Assembly: GCA_017881145.1 (NCBI GenBank)
Contig: JADGRG010000412.1
Span: forward strand, 1-6,244
DNA from: Sandaracinaceae bacterium
GTDB taxonomy: Bacteria; Myxococcota_A; Polyangia; Polyangiales; JAFGIB01
Reading direction: 5' to 3'
Length of the DNA: 6,244 nt
Positions 1-5,898 of this stretch are shown here, in pieces. The notes beneath the pieces were generated by a model. That model had not been told where the DNA came from. It saw only the letters and a list, made by a program, of their open reading frames with translations, and did no database searches. The position numbers and the translations under genes are program-made. Position 1 is the stretch's first letter. Every line of letters starts with the position of its first letter.

Positions 1-28
1 CGACTGCAAGAGGTTGTAAGCCATCACC
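1..28. repeat. Left arm of 28-bp perfect inverted repeat (fold-back junction)
   Basis: The first 28 bases are the exact reverse complement of positions 115-142, separated by an 86-bp spacer. Pairing stops at position 29 against 114. In the fumarase frame this arm reads D-C-K-R-L-stop (TAA at 17-19) instead of the expected family sequence around Cys-Glu-Ala-Ile-Thr-Met. The coding frame becomes fumarase-like only from about position 20 (Ala-Ile-Thr-Met). The bases around gccatcacc (20-28) fit both the true gene and the inverted copy, so the junction sits in a short microhomology. This is most simply an assembly or amplification chimera at a contig end, though a genuine inversion cannot be excluded. 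Confidence 0.85.
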
Positions 29-424
29 ATGGTTTGCTGCCAGGTCTTCGGCAACGACGCTACCATCGCTTTCGCAGGCAGCCAGGGCAACTTCGAGCTC
101 AACGTCTACAAGCCGGTGATGGCTTACAACCTCTTGCAGTCGATCCGACTCCTCGGCGATGCGTGCGAGAGCTTCAACGAGCACTGCGCGAGCGGCATCG
201 AGCCCAACCGCGAGGTCATCGACCGCAACCTGCGCAACTCGTTGATGTTGGTGACTGCGCTCAACCCGAAGCTCGGTTACGACAACGCGGCGAGGGTCGC
301 CAAGCACGCGCACCGGACTGGCTGCACACTGCGCGAAGCTGTGGTCCAGCTCAAGCTCTTGAGTGGCGAGGAATTCGACAATGTCGTCCGGCCAGAGGAC
401 ATGGTCGGGCCGCTGAAGCTCTGA
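29..424 (+). CDS. fumC: Fumarate hydratase class II, C-terminal fragment
   Basis: Class II fumarase interconverts fumarate and (S)-malate in the TCA cycle as a cytoplasmic homotetramer. Only the last ~131 residues are present. They match the family closely: MVCCQVFGND, then the GNFELNVYKPV stretch, SIRLLGDACESF, GIEPNRE, NSLMLVTALNPKLGYD, AAxxAKxAHxxG and the terminal VRPEDMVGPLKL. The family is usually about 460 residues, so roughly 330 N-terminal residues are missing, including the GSSxMPGKxNP signature loop and the catalytic His and Ser. Homology resumes at about position 20 (Ala-Ile-Thr before this Met), so ATG 29 is an internal methionine and not a true start. An in-frame TAA at 17-19 lies in the inverted-repeat arm. 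The stop is TGA at 422-424. The gene itself is probably intact in the genome and broken here by the junction. The next gene follows 62 bp downstream on the same strand. Confidence 0.93.
   Translation: MVCCQVFGNDATIAFAGSQGNFELNVYKPVMAYNLLQSIRLLGDACESFNEHCASGIEPNREVIDRNLRNSLMLVTALNPKLGYDNAARVAKHAHRTGCTLREAVVQLKLLSGEEFDNVVRPEDMVGPLKL
115..142. repeat. Right arm of 28-bp inverted repeat, inside fumC
   Basis: This arm is native fumarase coding sequence, covering the conserved Pro-Val-Met-Ala-Tyr-Asn-Leu-Leu-Gln-Ser stretch. It is therefore the source copy, and the arm at 1-28 is the displaced, inverted copy. Confidence 0.85.
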
Positions 425-474
425 ATAACACACCCGCCGAGCAGTCGGGGAACACAGCCGAGAGCTCAAAGTAC

Positions 475-480
475 GAGGAA
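475..480 (+). promoter_or_regulatory. Shine-Dalgarno site of the GNAT-like gene
   Basis: GAGGAA lies 6 bases before the ATG at 487. It supports that start against the much longer open frame running back to position 34, whose extra residues are an out-of-frame reading of fumC. Confidence 0.7.
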
Positions 481-486
481 AGTGAC

Positions 487-1617
487 ATGGCCATCGAGAT
501 TCGACAGCACACGCCAGGGCGCGACCTCGCGGATTTCATCCGCGTTCCCCATATCGTCTTTCAAGGTGATCCGAGTTGGATCGCTTCGCTCGACCTGATG
601 GTCAAAGAGCAACTCTCGCCCAGCAAGAACGCTTTCTTCGAGCATGCGGAGGTGGCGCTCTTCACGGCGTGGAAAGATGGCAAGCTTGTGGGCCGCATTT
701 CGGCGCAGGTTGATCAAGAGCACCTCAAGCGCTGGAACGACGACGTCGGCTTCTTTGGTTTCTTCGACACCATCGACGATGCCCAGGTCGCGCAAGCCTT
801 GATGAGCGCCGCCGAGAAGTGGGTCAAGGCGCGCGGGATGAAGAGCATTCGCGGGCCGCTCTCGCTCTCCGTCAATGAAGAGATCGGCACGCTCGTCGAT
901 GGCTTCGATACGCCGCCCATGATCATGATGAGTCACCACAAACCCTATCAGGGTGGGCTGATCGAGGGCTGCGGGCTGGCGAAAGTGAAGGACCTTTACT
1001 GCTGGCGCTACGACATGGACGAGCTGCCGCCGCGCGCCATCAAGGCGCACCAGCAGTTGACAGCGCTGCCCGAGGTGCGTGTGCGTACCCTCAATCCCAA
1101 GAACTTGGAGGCTGAGCTCAAGCTGATTCTCGAAATTCAGGATGACGCCTGGCGTGACAACTGGGGACACGTCTCGCTGACGGAGACCGAGGGCAAGAAG
1201 GCCGTCGAAGCCCTGAAGCTCGTGGTCAACCAGGAGCTGGCCATCCTGGTGGAGATCAACGGTCAGCCCGCGGGCATGTGCATCGCGCTGCCGAACCTGA
1301 ATGAGGCCGCACGCGACCTGGACGGCAAGCTCCTGCCTTTCGGTTGGGCCAAGCTCTTGTACCGGTTGAAGGTGAAGACGCCCAAGACCGCACGCCTGTG
1401 CCTGCTCGGCGTCAAGAAGGAGTATCGCAGCGTCAAACGCTACGGCGCGCTTTCGCTCGCCATGGTGGCGGAGATCCAGCGGCGTGGTCGCGACCTGGGC
1501 TTGAGCTGGGGCGAGCTTTCCTGGACGCTCGAAGACAACGCACCGGTCAACCTGCTGATTCGCGCCATGCGCGGCAAGCTCTATAAGACCTACCGCGTCT
1601 ACGAGAAGTCACTCTGA
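487..1617 (+). CDS. GNAT-like N-acetyltransferase family protein (YghO-type)
   Basis: This is a 376-residue cytoplasmic protein resembling the YghO-like family of GNAT-fold proteins common in proteobacteria and Myxococcota; its substrate is unknown. The N-terminal half (about 1-180) has the family pattern: DFIRVPHIVFQGDPSWI (16-32), SPSKNAFFEHAEVALF (44-59), GKLVGRISA (65-73), VGFFGFFD (87-94), RGPLSLSVNEEIGTLVDGFDTPPMIMM (122-148). The C-terminal half (about 185-376) reads as a second, more canonical GNAT module, with a beta strand AILVEINGQPAGMCIALP and a probable acetyl-CoA loop at LGVKKEYRSVKRYGALSLAM (307-326). It ends in WTLEDNAPVNLLIRAMRGKLYKTYRVY. No signal peptide or membrane segment is evident. 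The start is set by the good ribosome site at 475-480. The stop (TGA 1615-1617) overlaps the convergent kinase by 9 bp. Fold assignment is fairly secure; enzymatic activity is inferred. Confidence 0.85.
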   Translation: MAIEIRQHTPGRDLADFIRVPHIVFQGDPSWIASLDLMVKEQLSPSKNAFFEHAEVALFTAWKDGKLVGRISAQVDQEHLKRWNDDVGFFGFFDTIDDAQVAQALMSAAEKWVKARGMKSIRGPLSLSVNEEIGTLVDGFDTPPMIMMSHHKPYQGGLIEGCGLAKVKDLYCWRYDMDELPPRAIKAHQQLTALPEVRVRTLNPKNLEAELKLILEIQDDAWRDNWGHVSLTETEGKKAVEALKLVVNQELAILVEINGQPAGMCIALPNLNEAARDLDGKLLPFGWAKLLYRLKVKTPKTARLCLLGVKKEYRSVKRYGALSLAMVAEIQRRGRDLGLSWGELSWTLEDNAPVNLLIRAMRGKLYKTYRVYEKSL

Positions 1618-3549
1618 CTCGGGACGCGGCCCGACCACGAGCGCAAGGACCGCGCATAGCGTCTTGAGCTCGAAGGGCTTCTCGACGTGAGGGTTCTTCA
1701 CCTCTGCGAGGAAGCGCGATGTGTGCGGCAGGAACGCGCCGCCGGTCATGAATACAAAGCGCTCGGCGATCTCCGGGTGGGCCTCGCGTGCGTAGGCGAA
1801 GAGATCGGTCCCGGACTCGAAGGGCATGACGAGGTCACAGAGCACGGCGTCGTAACGCTTACCGGCGTCGAGCGCTGAACGAGCCTCTGCGGCGCTGGCA
1901 GCTGTATCCACCTCGTATTCTTCGCTGAGCACGAAGAGCAGCGAGTCCGCCACGGCCTTTTCGTCGTCGACCACTAGCAGCCTCGGGCGCCGCGGCTCGG
2001 TCAGCGACGGAGGTGGGCCTTGCGTGTCGCGCGGCGATACGGCTGCATGCTCGCGCAGACTTACTCGAAACGTCGTGCCGGCGTTGGGTTCGGTCGTCAT
2101 GGAGAGGTCGCCGTCGAGCTCGTCTACGATGCGCCTGCAGATGGCGAGGCCGAGCCCCGCGCCGACACCGAGGGGCTTGGTCGTGAAGAAGGGTTCGAAG
2201 ACTCGCTTCGCGATGTCGGCGCTCATGCCGCAACCGTTGTCTGTGATCTCGGCGACGACGAAACCTGCTGGCCCGCGTGCGAGTGAGAGGTGAACGCGAG
2301 CCTGCGCGGGCGGGATATCGCGCACGGCGTAGGCGGCGTTGGTGAGTAGACCGAAAAAGAGTTGTTCGAGCCGAGTGGCATTGCCCGACACGCAGGGCAC
2401 GGCTTCGAAGCGCGTCTCGACGCGTGCGCGCTGCAAATCATGCCGGGCCAGGTGCACTGCATTCTGGAGGATCTGGTCGAGGTCGATGGGACCTCGGATG
2501 TTCTCGTCCTTGCGCGTGAGCGTCTGCAGGTCGCGCACGATGGCCTTCACGCGTTCGGCGCCTTGCTGCGTGTCGGCCAGGCGTTGCTGCATGGCTTCGA
2601 TGCGCTGCGGTTCTCCGCTGAGCTCACGCACTTCTCGGGCCAGGAACTCCAGGTTCAAGAGCACGTAGGCCAACGGGTTGTTGATCTCGTGCGCGACGCC
2701 TGCCGCCAGCGAGCCGAGCGCGCTGAGCTTGTCCACCTCGGCGAGCTGCTGGAGCAGACGATTGCGCTCCGTCACATCGCGCGCGAAGGCGAGCACGGTG
2801 GGTTCTCCTTCGAAGTCCACTGGGATCGACGAGACCTCGACCCAGATATCAGTGCCGTCTGCACAGGTGCGGCTATACAGGCGCGAATCGTGCGGGTGAC
2901 CGCCGGCCTGCATGCGCAGCGCTCGGTCGCCAGCGATCTCCGCGTCCTCTGCGTTCAAGATCGTCCGCAGATCCACGCCGACGGCAGCTTGGGGATCCGG
3001 CACGCCCAGAATGCGCGCGCCGGTCGGATTGGTGAAGATCACACGCGGCCAGCGCAGGACGAAAATTCCATCCGGTGCATTGGCGACGACTTTGCGGAAG
3101 AGCGCCTGCGAACGCTGCAATGCATCTTCCGCCCGGATGCGCGCGCTGATGTCGACGACAAAGGCGATGGTGGCGGGTTTGCTATCCAGCTCGACTCGGC
3201 CGAGCGAGAACTCGACGCAGAGGCGATGTCCGTCTTTGTGGATCAGCTTGAGCTGGATGGAGGCTGGGATCTCGGCACCGCGTGCGCGGGCCTGGTTGAT
3301 CTCTTGTAGACGGGCGAGGCCTTCCGGATCGATGAAGTTCCACGGGCCCTGCGCGATGATCTGCTCGCGTGGCCAACCGAGCAGCACCTCGATTGCGCGG
3401 TTCATGTAGACAAGCTCGATGTCGAAGTTGTCCGGCCCGGAGCGAACCACCACGACGCCGACGTTCGCGTGCGTTGCAGCTTCGGTGATGGCGTGGAAGA
3501 ACGCGGCGGCGCGCACGCTATCCATGGCTGGTTCGGGTTCGGCGCTCAC
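1609..3549 (-). CDS. PAS-PAS hybrid sensor histidine kinase with C-terminal receiver domain
   Basis: This 646-residue soluble sensor autophosphorylates a histidine and can pass phosphate to its own receiver. Order: PAS 1 (about 14-138, with FIDPEGLARL and the closing VVDISARIRAEDAL), PAS 2 (about 145-262, with APDGIFV and closing FARDVTERNRLL), HisKA dimerisation helix with phosphoacceptor His287 (LAAGVAHEINNP), N-box Asn404 (LLTNAAYAV), G1 DNGCGM (437-442), F-box FEPFFTTK (451-458), G2 GVGAGLGLAI (461-470), Pro-rich linker (about 500-520), and REC with Asp528/Asp529, phosphoacceptor Asp572 (CDLVMP), Thr602 and Lys624 (VEKPF). All key catalytic residues are present. No transmembrane segment is visible, so the signal is probably cytoplasmic. 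The start is GTG at 3549; an in-frame ATG at 3525 (residue 9) is an alternative, and neither has a clear ribosome site. No separate response regulator or Hpt gene is adjacent, so the output partner is elsewhere. It is divergent from the PEGA genes. Confidence 0.95.
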   Translation of the reverse strand: MSAEPEPAMDSVRAAAFFHAITEAATHANVGVVVVRSGPDNFDIELVYMNRAIEVLLGWPREQIIAQGPWNFIDPEGLARLQEINQARARGAEIPASIQLKLIHKDGHRLCVEFSLGRVELDSKPATIAFVVDISARIRAEDALQRSQALFRKVVANAPDGIFVLRWPRVIFTNPTGARILGVPDPQAAVGVDLRTILNAEDAEIAGDRALRMQAGGHPHDSRLYSRTCADGTDIWVEVSSIPVDFEGEPTVLAFARDVTERNRLLQQLAEVDKLSALGSLAAGVAHEINNPLAYVLLNLEFLAREVRELSGEPQRIEAMQQRLADTQQGAERVKAIVRDLQTLTRKDENIRGPIDLDQILQNAVHLARHDLQRARVETRFEAVPCVSGNATRLEQLFFGLLTNAAYAVRDIPPAQARVHLSLARGPAGFVVAEITDNGCGMSADIAKRVFEPFFTTKPLGVGAGLGLAICRRIVDELDGDLSMTTEPNAGTTFRVSLREHAAVSPRDTQGPPPSLTEPRRPRLLVVDDEKAVADSLLFVLSEEYEVDTAASAAEARSALDAGKRYDAVLCDLVMPFESGTDLFAYAREAHPEIAERFVFMTGGAFLPHTSRFLAEVKNPHVEKPFELKTLCAVLALVVGPRPESE

Positions 3550-3748
3550 GGTCGCCGACTATAACCCCGGCCGCGCCGGACCGCTTGGCCATGACCGCTT
3601 CTCTGCTACGCGAATGTTCAGGTGAAACGGAGAATCTCGGCGGCCTGGCGCGTGGTGGTCGCGCCACGTGAGGTGCACGCCACGGAGGTGCTAGGGTTTC
3701 GCCTTGCAAGGTGAGAACGAGAGTGCGCGTGCGGTGGAGTCGTAAACG
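3550..3748. other. Divergent intergenic region between kinase and PEGA genes
   Basis: This 199-bp non-coding stretch must hold the start signals for the kinase (-) and the PEGA pair (+). It contains an inverted repeat, GGCGCG-N7-CGCGCC, at 3647-3665 and, overlapping it, a tandem direct repeat at 3662-3691. A ribosome site GGTGGAG (3733-3739) stands 9 bases before the ATG at 3749. I could not identify a convincing -35/-10 pair on either strand. On the minus strand a TATAGT hexamer (3563-3558) lies just before the kinase GTG but lacks a matching -35 element. Confidence 0.6.
3662..3691. repeat. Tandem direct repeat, possible operator
   Basis: CGCCACGTGAGGTGC (3662-3676) is followed after one base by CGCCACGGAGGTGC (3678-3691). 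The copies are identical except for one T missing from the second, giving a 16-base period. They end 57 bases before the PEGA ATG at 3749. Position, and overlap with the inverted repeat 3647-3665, suggest a regulator binding site. The role is inferred. Confidence 0.45.
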
Positions 3749-4798
3749 ATGATGCAGTGGGGTAGAGCGTGTGTCGCGCTCCTTTCTGGGCTCTTGGCCC
3801 TCTGGCTGGGGCTGCCCAGCGCGCGAGCCCAGACAGTCGTGCTCGTCCCGAAGCCAGGCGTGCCGCAGACGGATGTGGCTCAGCTGAGCGCCGAGCAGAC
3901 CTTGGCCGAAGCGCTCAGCATGCAAGGCATGGCGGTCGTCGACGACACTGTGGTGCGGCGCGTGCTCGCTGCGCGCGAGCCCTGTGACACGGACCAGTGT
4001 GCATTGAAGCTGATGGCGGCGGTTGGAGCCGACCTGCGCGCTGCGATCGTGGTCTGGCGTGACGAGCAGGGGCTGCCTGCCAAGATCCACGTGACGCTGG
4101 CAGACGCGCAGGGGCACAGCTACGAGGGTGACGCGAACCTGCAGCACGGCGATGTGCGTTCAGCGACCACGGTAGCGCTGCTCGATGCGCGAGCGTTTCA
4201 GCTCCTCGGCCCTGGCCCCTGGCTGCGTGTGCTGGGCACGCCTGACGCCGCGCAGGTCTACCTCGATGGCGAGTTGGTCGGCGCTCTTCCCTACCGCGCG
4301 ACCATCCGATCCGGCCGGTACCGGCTCGCCGTGAGAGCGCCCGGCTACACCGGGTCCGAGCAGCAGATCGACGTGCCTGCGGTCGGCGATCGCAAGCTAG
4401 TGATCACCGTGTCGCTCGCGCCGCCGCCCATCGAGAGCCCGGTCGTCGGCGACCCAACCCATCCCGCATCTGCACTGTCTGCAGGCGCTTCGTTGAGCAG
4501 CCCGACGCGTCCCATCGTCGGGCCGGTCGTGCTCGGTGGCGTGGGTGGGGCGCTGATTCTTGGTGACTTGATCTTGGCCGCGATGGTCCATGACGGGAGC
4601 TGCTACCAGCGTGCGGCGGACGGCGCCTGTGCCACGCGCACGGAGCTCAACGTGCCGTCGACACTCGTCTGGGGCGGCCTCGGCGTGGCAGCCCTTGGTG
4701 GTGGTGTGTTGTGGTACTGGCTCGGCGCGCCGGAAACCACGCCTGCCGTGGCGCTGCGCTTCGGCCCGGGCAGCCTGTGGCTCCGCGGCGGCTTCTGA
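3749..4798 (+). CDS. Secreted PEGA-domain protein with C-terminal membrane hairpin (copy 1)
   Basis: This is a 349-residue envelope protein of unknown function. A signal peptide is clear: a hydrophobic core (CVALLSGLLALWLGL, 8-22) and an ARA|Q cleavage site after residue 27. Residues about 28-150 form an alpha/beta-looking domain beginning VVLVPKPG, with a pair Cys79-x4-Cys84 in EPCDTDQCALKLMAAVGAD, reminiscent of periplasmic domains that bind partners or peptidoglycan, but not assignable by eye. A PEGA domain spans about 157-224 (WLRVLGTPDAAQVYLDGELVGALPYRATIRSGRYRLAVRAPGY). A Pro/Ser/Ala-rich linker (about 224-254) leads to two hydrophobic segments (about 256-280 and 303-325) flanking a short loop, HDGSC...C (Cys285, Cys294). 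The protein ends in GPGSLWLRGGF with a terminal Phe. Start: ATG 3749 with GGTGGAG at 3733-3739; a second ATG follows directly. It is related to the next gene (44-bp gap), probably in one operon. PEGA domains are thought to mediate surface-layer or envelope contacts. Confidence 0.82.
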   Translation: MMQWGRACVALLSGLLALWLGLPSARAQTVVLVPKPGVPQTDVAQLSAEQTLAEALSMQGMAVVDDTVVRRVLAAREPCDTDQCALKLMAAVGADLRAAIVVWRDEQGLPAKIHVTLADAQGHSYEGDANLQHGDVRSATTVALLDARAFQLLGPGPWLRVLGTPDAAQVYLDGELVGALPYRATIRSGRYRLAVRAPGYTGSEQQIDVPAVGDRKLVITVSLAPPPIESPVVGDPTHPASALSAGASLSSPTRPIVGPVVLGGVGGALILGDLILAAMVHDGSCYQRAADGACATRTELNVPSTLVWGGLGVAALGGGVLWYWLGAPETTPAVALRFGPGSLWLRGGF

Positions 4799-4842
4799 TC
4801 AATGCGCTCGCGCCAAGAGCGGACTGCGCACGCGAGAAATCG

Positions 4843-5853
4843 ATGACACGACTCGAACCTCGAAACGCGATCATACTGGGCCTCTTGCTCGTGTCGGCGG
4901 CGCTCGCCGCGCCCGGCGTCACTCACGCCCAGGCGTCCACCGCGCGGCGTGTGCTCCTGCTGGCGCCGGGTGTCGAGGAGGCAGACGGTCAGCGCAGGCT
5001 TGTGGCGAGCGCGTTGGCGGAGGCGGGCGTGAACGTCGTGGGTGTGGGGGACGTGAAGCTCGACCCCGCGCTGGCCGCCTGCCGCACGACCAAATGCGCC
5101 GTGCAAGCCGCGCGTGGCTGCGACGCCAGCGCAGCTGTGCTCGCGCAGATCGTGGCAGGCGCCGATGGACGCCCCGCGATGTTCACGCTGCGGCTGGTTG
5201 CCAAGGACGGAAGGATCTCGGACGCACGGGTGCCGCTCGGTGAGGTCGCCGTCACGACCGCCGCCAAGCAAGCGTTCGTGCTCGCTGAGCGTGCGCTCTC
5301 GCTGGGGGGTGATGCGCTGCTGCGAGTGAAGAGCACGCCAGTAGGCGCCACCGTGCTGGTCGACGGTGGGGTGGTTGGCCAGGCACCGAGCGAGCATCGC
5401 GTGAAGGCTGGTTCACACCAGGTCGAGCTGCAGCTGGCTGGTTTCGACCACGTGCAGCGCAATCTGGAGGCCGAGTCAGGACGCCTCCGCTTGGTCGACG
5501 TCGTGCTCGCGCGCAGCCGGCTAGACGGCTCGGCCCAGGGTCGTGCGCCGGGTGGCACTCCTCGCACGTCGTCACTCAACTACGTGGCGGGAGCTGCGCT
5601 CTTGGCCGCAGCGGCGCCGGCACTCTTTTCATCGCTAGTGACGCTCGCCAGCGATGGTTCCTGTGCGGTGGAGCTCGACGCTCGTCAGCGTTGCACGGCT
5701 CGCGTGCACTTCGGGGCGCTGAGCACGGTCCTGCTGGCTGTAGGCGCGCTCTCGGCAGGCTTCGGCGGCTACCTGCTCGTGGCGCGGCCCTGGACGGTGG
5801 ATGGAGAGATCTCGCCCACCGCGACGAGCGTTCGTTGGACCGGAAGATTCTGA
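4843..5853 (+). CDS. Secreted PEGA-domain protein with C-terminal membrane hairpin (copy 2)
   Basis: This 336-residue paralogue of the preceding gene has the same order of parts. Signal peptide: MTRLEPRN, hydrophobic core 9-22, probable cleavage at THA|Q after residue 29. The N-terminal domain (about 35-150) begins RRVLLLAPG and contains ALAACRTTKCAVQAARGCD, with Cys80-x4-Cys85 matching the pair in copy 1, plus an extra Cys93. PEGA spans about 158-223 (LLRVKSTPVGATVLVDGGVVGQAPSEHRVKAGSHQVELQLAGF). A short Gly/Pro/Ser linker leads to two hydrophobic segments (about 247-269 and 290-313) around a loop with SDGSC...C (Cys274, Cys284). The tail ends TSVRWTGRF. ATG 4843 was chosen because it gives a proper signal peptide and lies just after the stop of copy 1. 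The open frame extends back to 4711, but that overlaps the upstream gene. The ribosome site is weak (GAGA at 4834-4837), which fits translation following the upstream gene. The specific function is unknown. Confidence 0.82.
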   Translation: MTRLEPRNAIILGLLLVSAALAAPGVTHAQASTARRVLLLAPGVEEADGQRRLVASALAEAGVNVVGVGDVKLDPALAACRTTKCAVQAARGCDASAAVLAQIVAGADGRPAMFTLRLVAKDGRISDARVPLGEVAVTTAAKQAFVLAERALSLGGDALLRVKSTPVGATVLVDGGVVGQAPSEHRVKAGSHQVELQLAGFDHVQRNLEAESGRLRLVDVVLARSRLDGSAQGRAPGGTPRTSSLNYVAGAALLAAAAPALFSSLVTLASDGSCAVELDARQRCTARVHFGALSTVLLAVGALSAGFGGYLLVARPWTVDGEISPTATSVRWTGRF

Positions 5854-5868
5854 CCTTGTTCTGACTCC

Positions 5869-5898
5869 GAGCGTTTGCCGCTGACGGCTGCAACGCTC
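5869..5898. terminator. Imperfect hairpin between convergent genes, possible bidirectional terminator
   Basis: GAGCGTT (5869-5875) pairs with AACGCTC (5892-5898), and an inner GCCG (5877-5880) pairs with CGGC (5885-5888) around a CTGA loop. A one-versus-three-base internal loop separates the two stems. It lies in the 43-bp gap between convergent PEGA copy 2 and comEC and overlaps the comEC stop codon. No T-run follows on either strand, so it is not a classical intrinsic terminator. Confidence 0.4.

Noticed and set aside
34..486. N-terminal extension of the GNAT-like gene (open frame from 34)
   Set aside because: The extra residues are an Arg/Gln-rich out-of-frame reading of fumC; homology and a good ribosome site begin at 487.
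466..1170. 234-codon open frame on the - strand opposite the GNAT-like gene
   Set aside because: It is a shadow frame of a well-supported gene, with no recognisable motif.
2362..3309. 315-codon open frame on the + strand antisense to the kinase
   Set aside because: It lies wholly inside a kinase with all motifs intact; long antisense frames are expected at this GC content and the translation resembles no family I know.
3558..3563. TATAGT as a -10 element for the kinase on the - strand
   Set aside because: No -35 match at suitable spacing, and it would give an almost leaderless transcript; too weak to annotate.
3703..3710. CTTGCAAG palindrome / TTGCAA as a -35 element for the PEGA operon
   Set aside because: No AT-rich -10 hexamer follows at 16-18 bases; an 8-base palindrome alone is expected by chance.
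3518..4147. 209-codon open frame on the - strand across the intergenic region and PEGA copy 1
   Set aside because: Its translation is low-complexity and Arg/His-rich, and it conflicts with both the kinase start and a signal-peptide-bearing gene.
4711..4842. Upstream extension of PEGA copy 2
   Set aside because: It would overlap the end of copy 1 and bury the clear signal peptide that starts at 4843.
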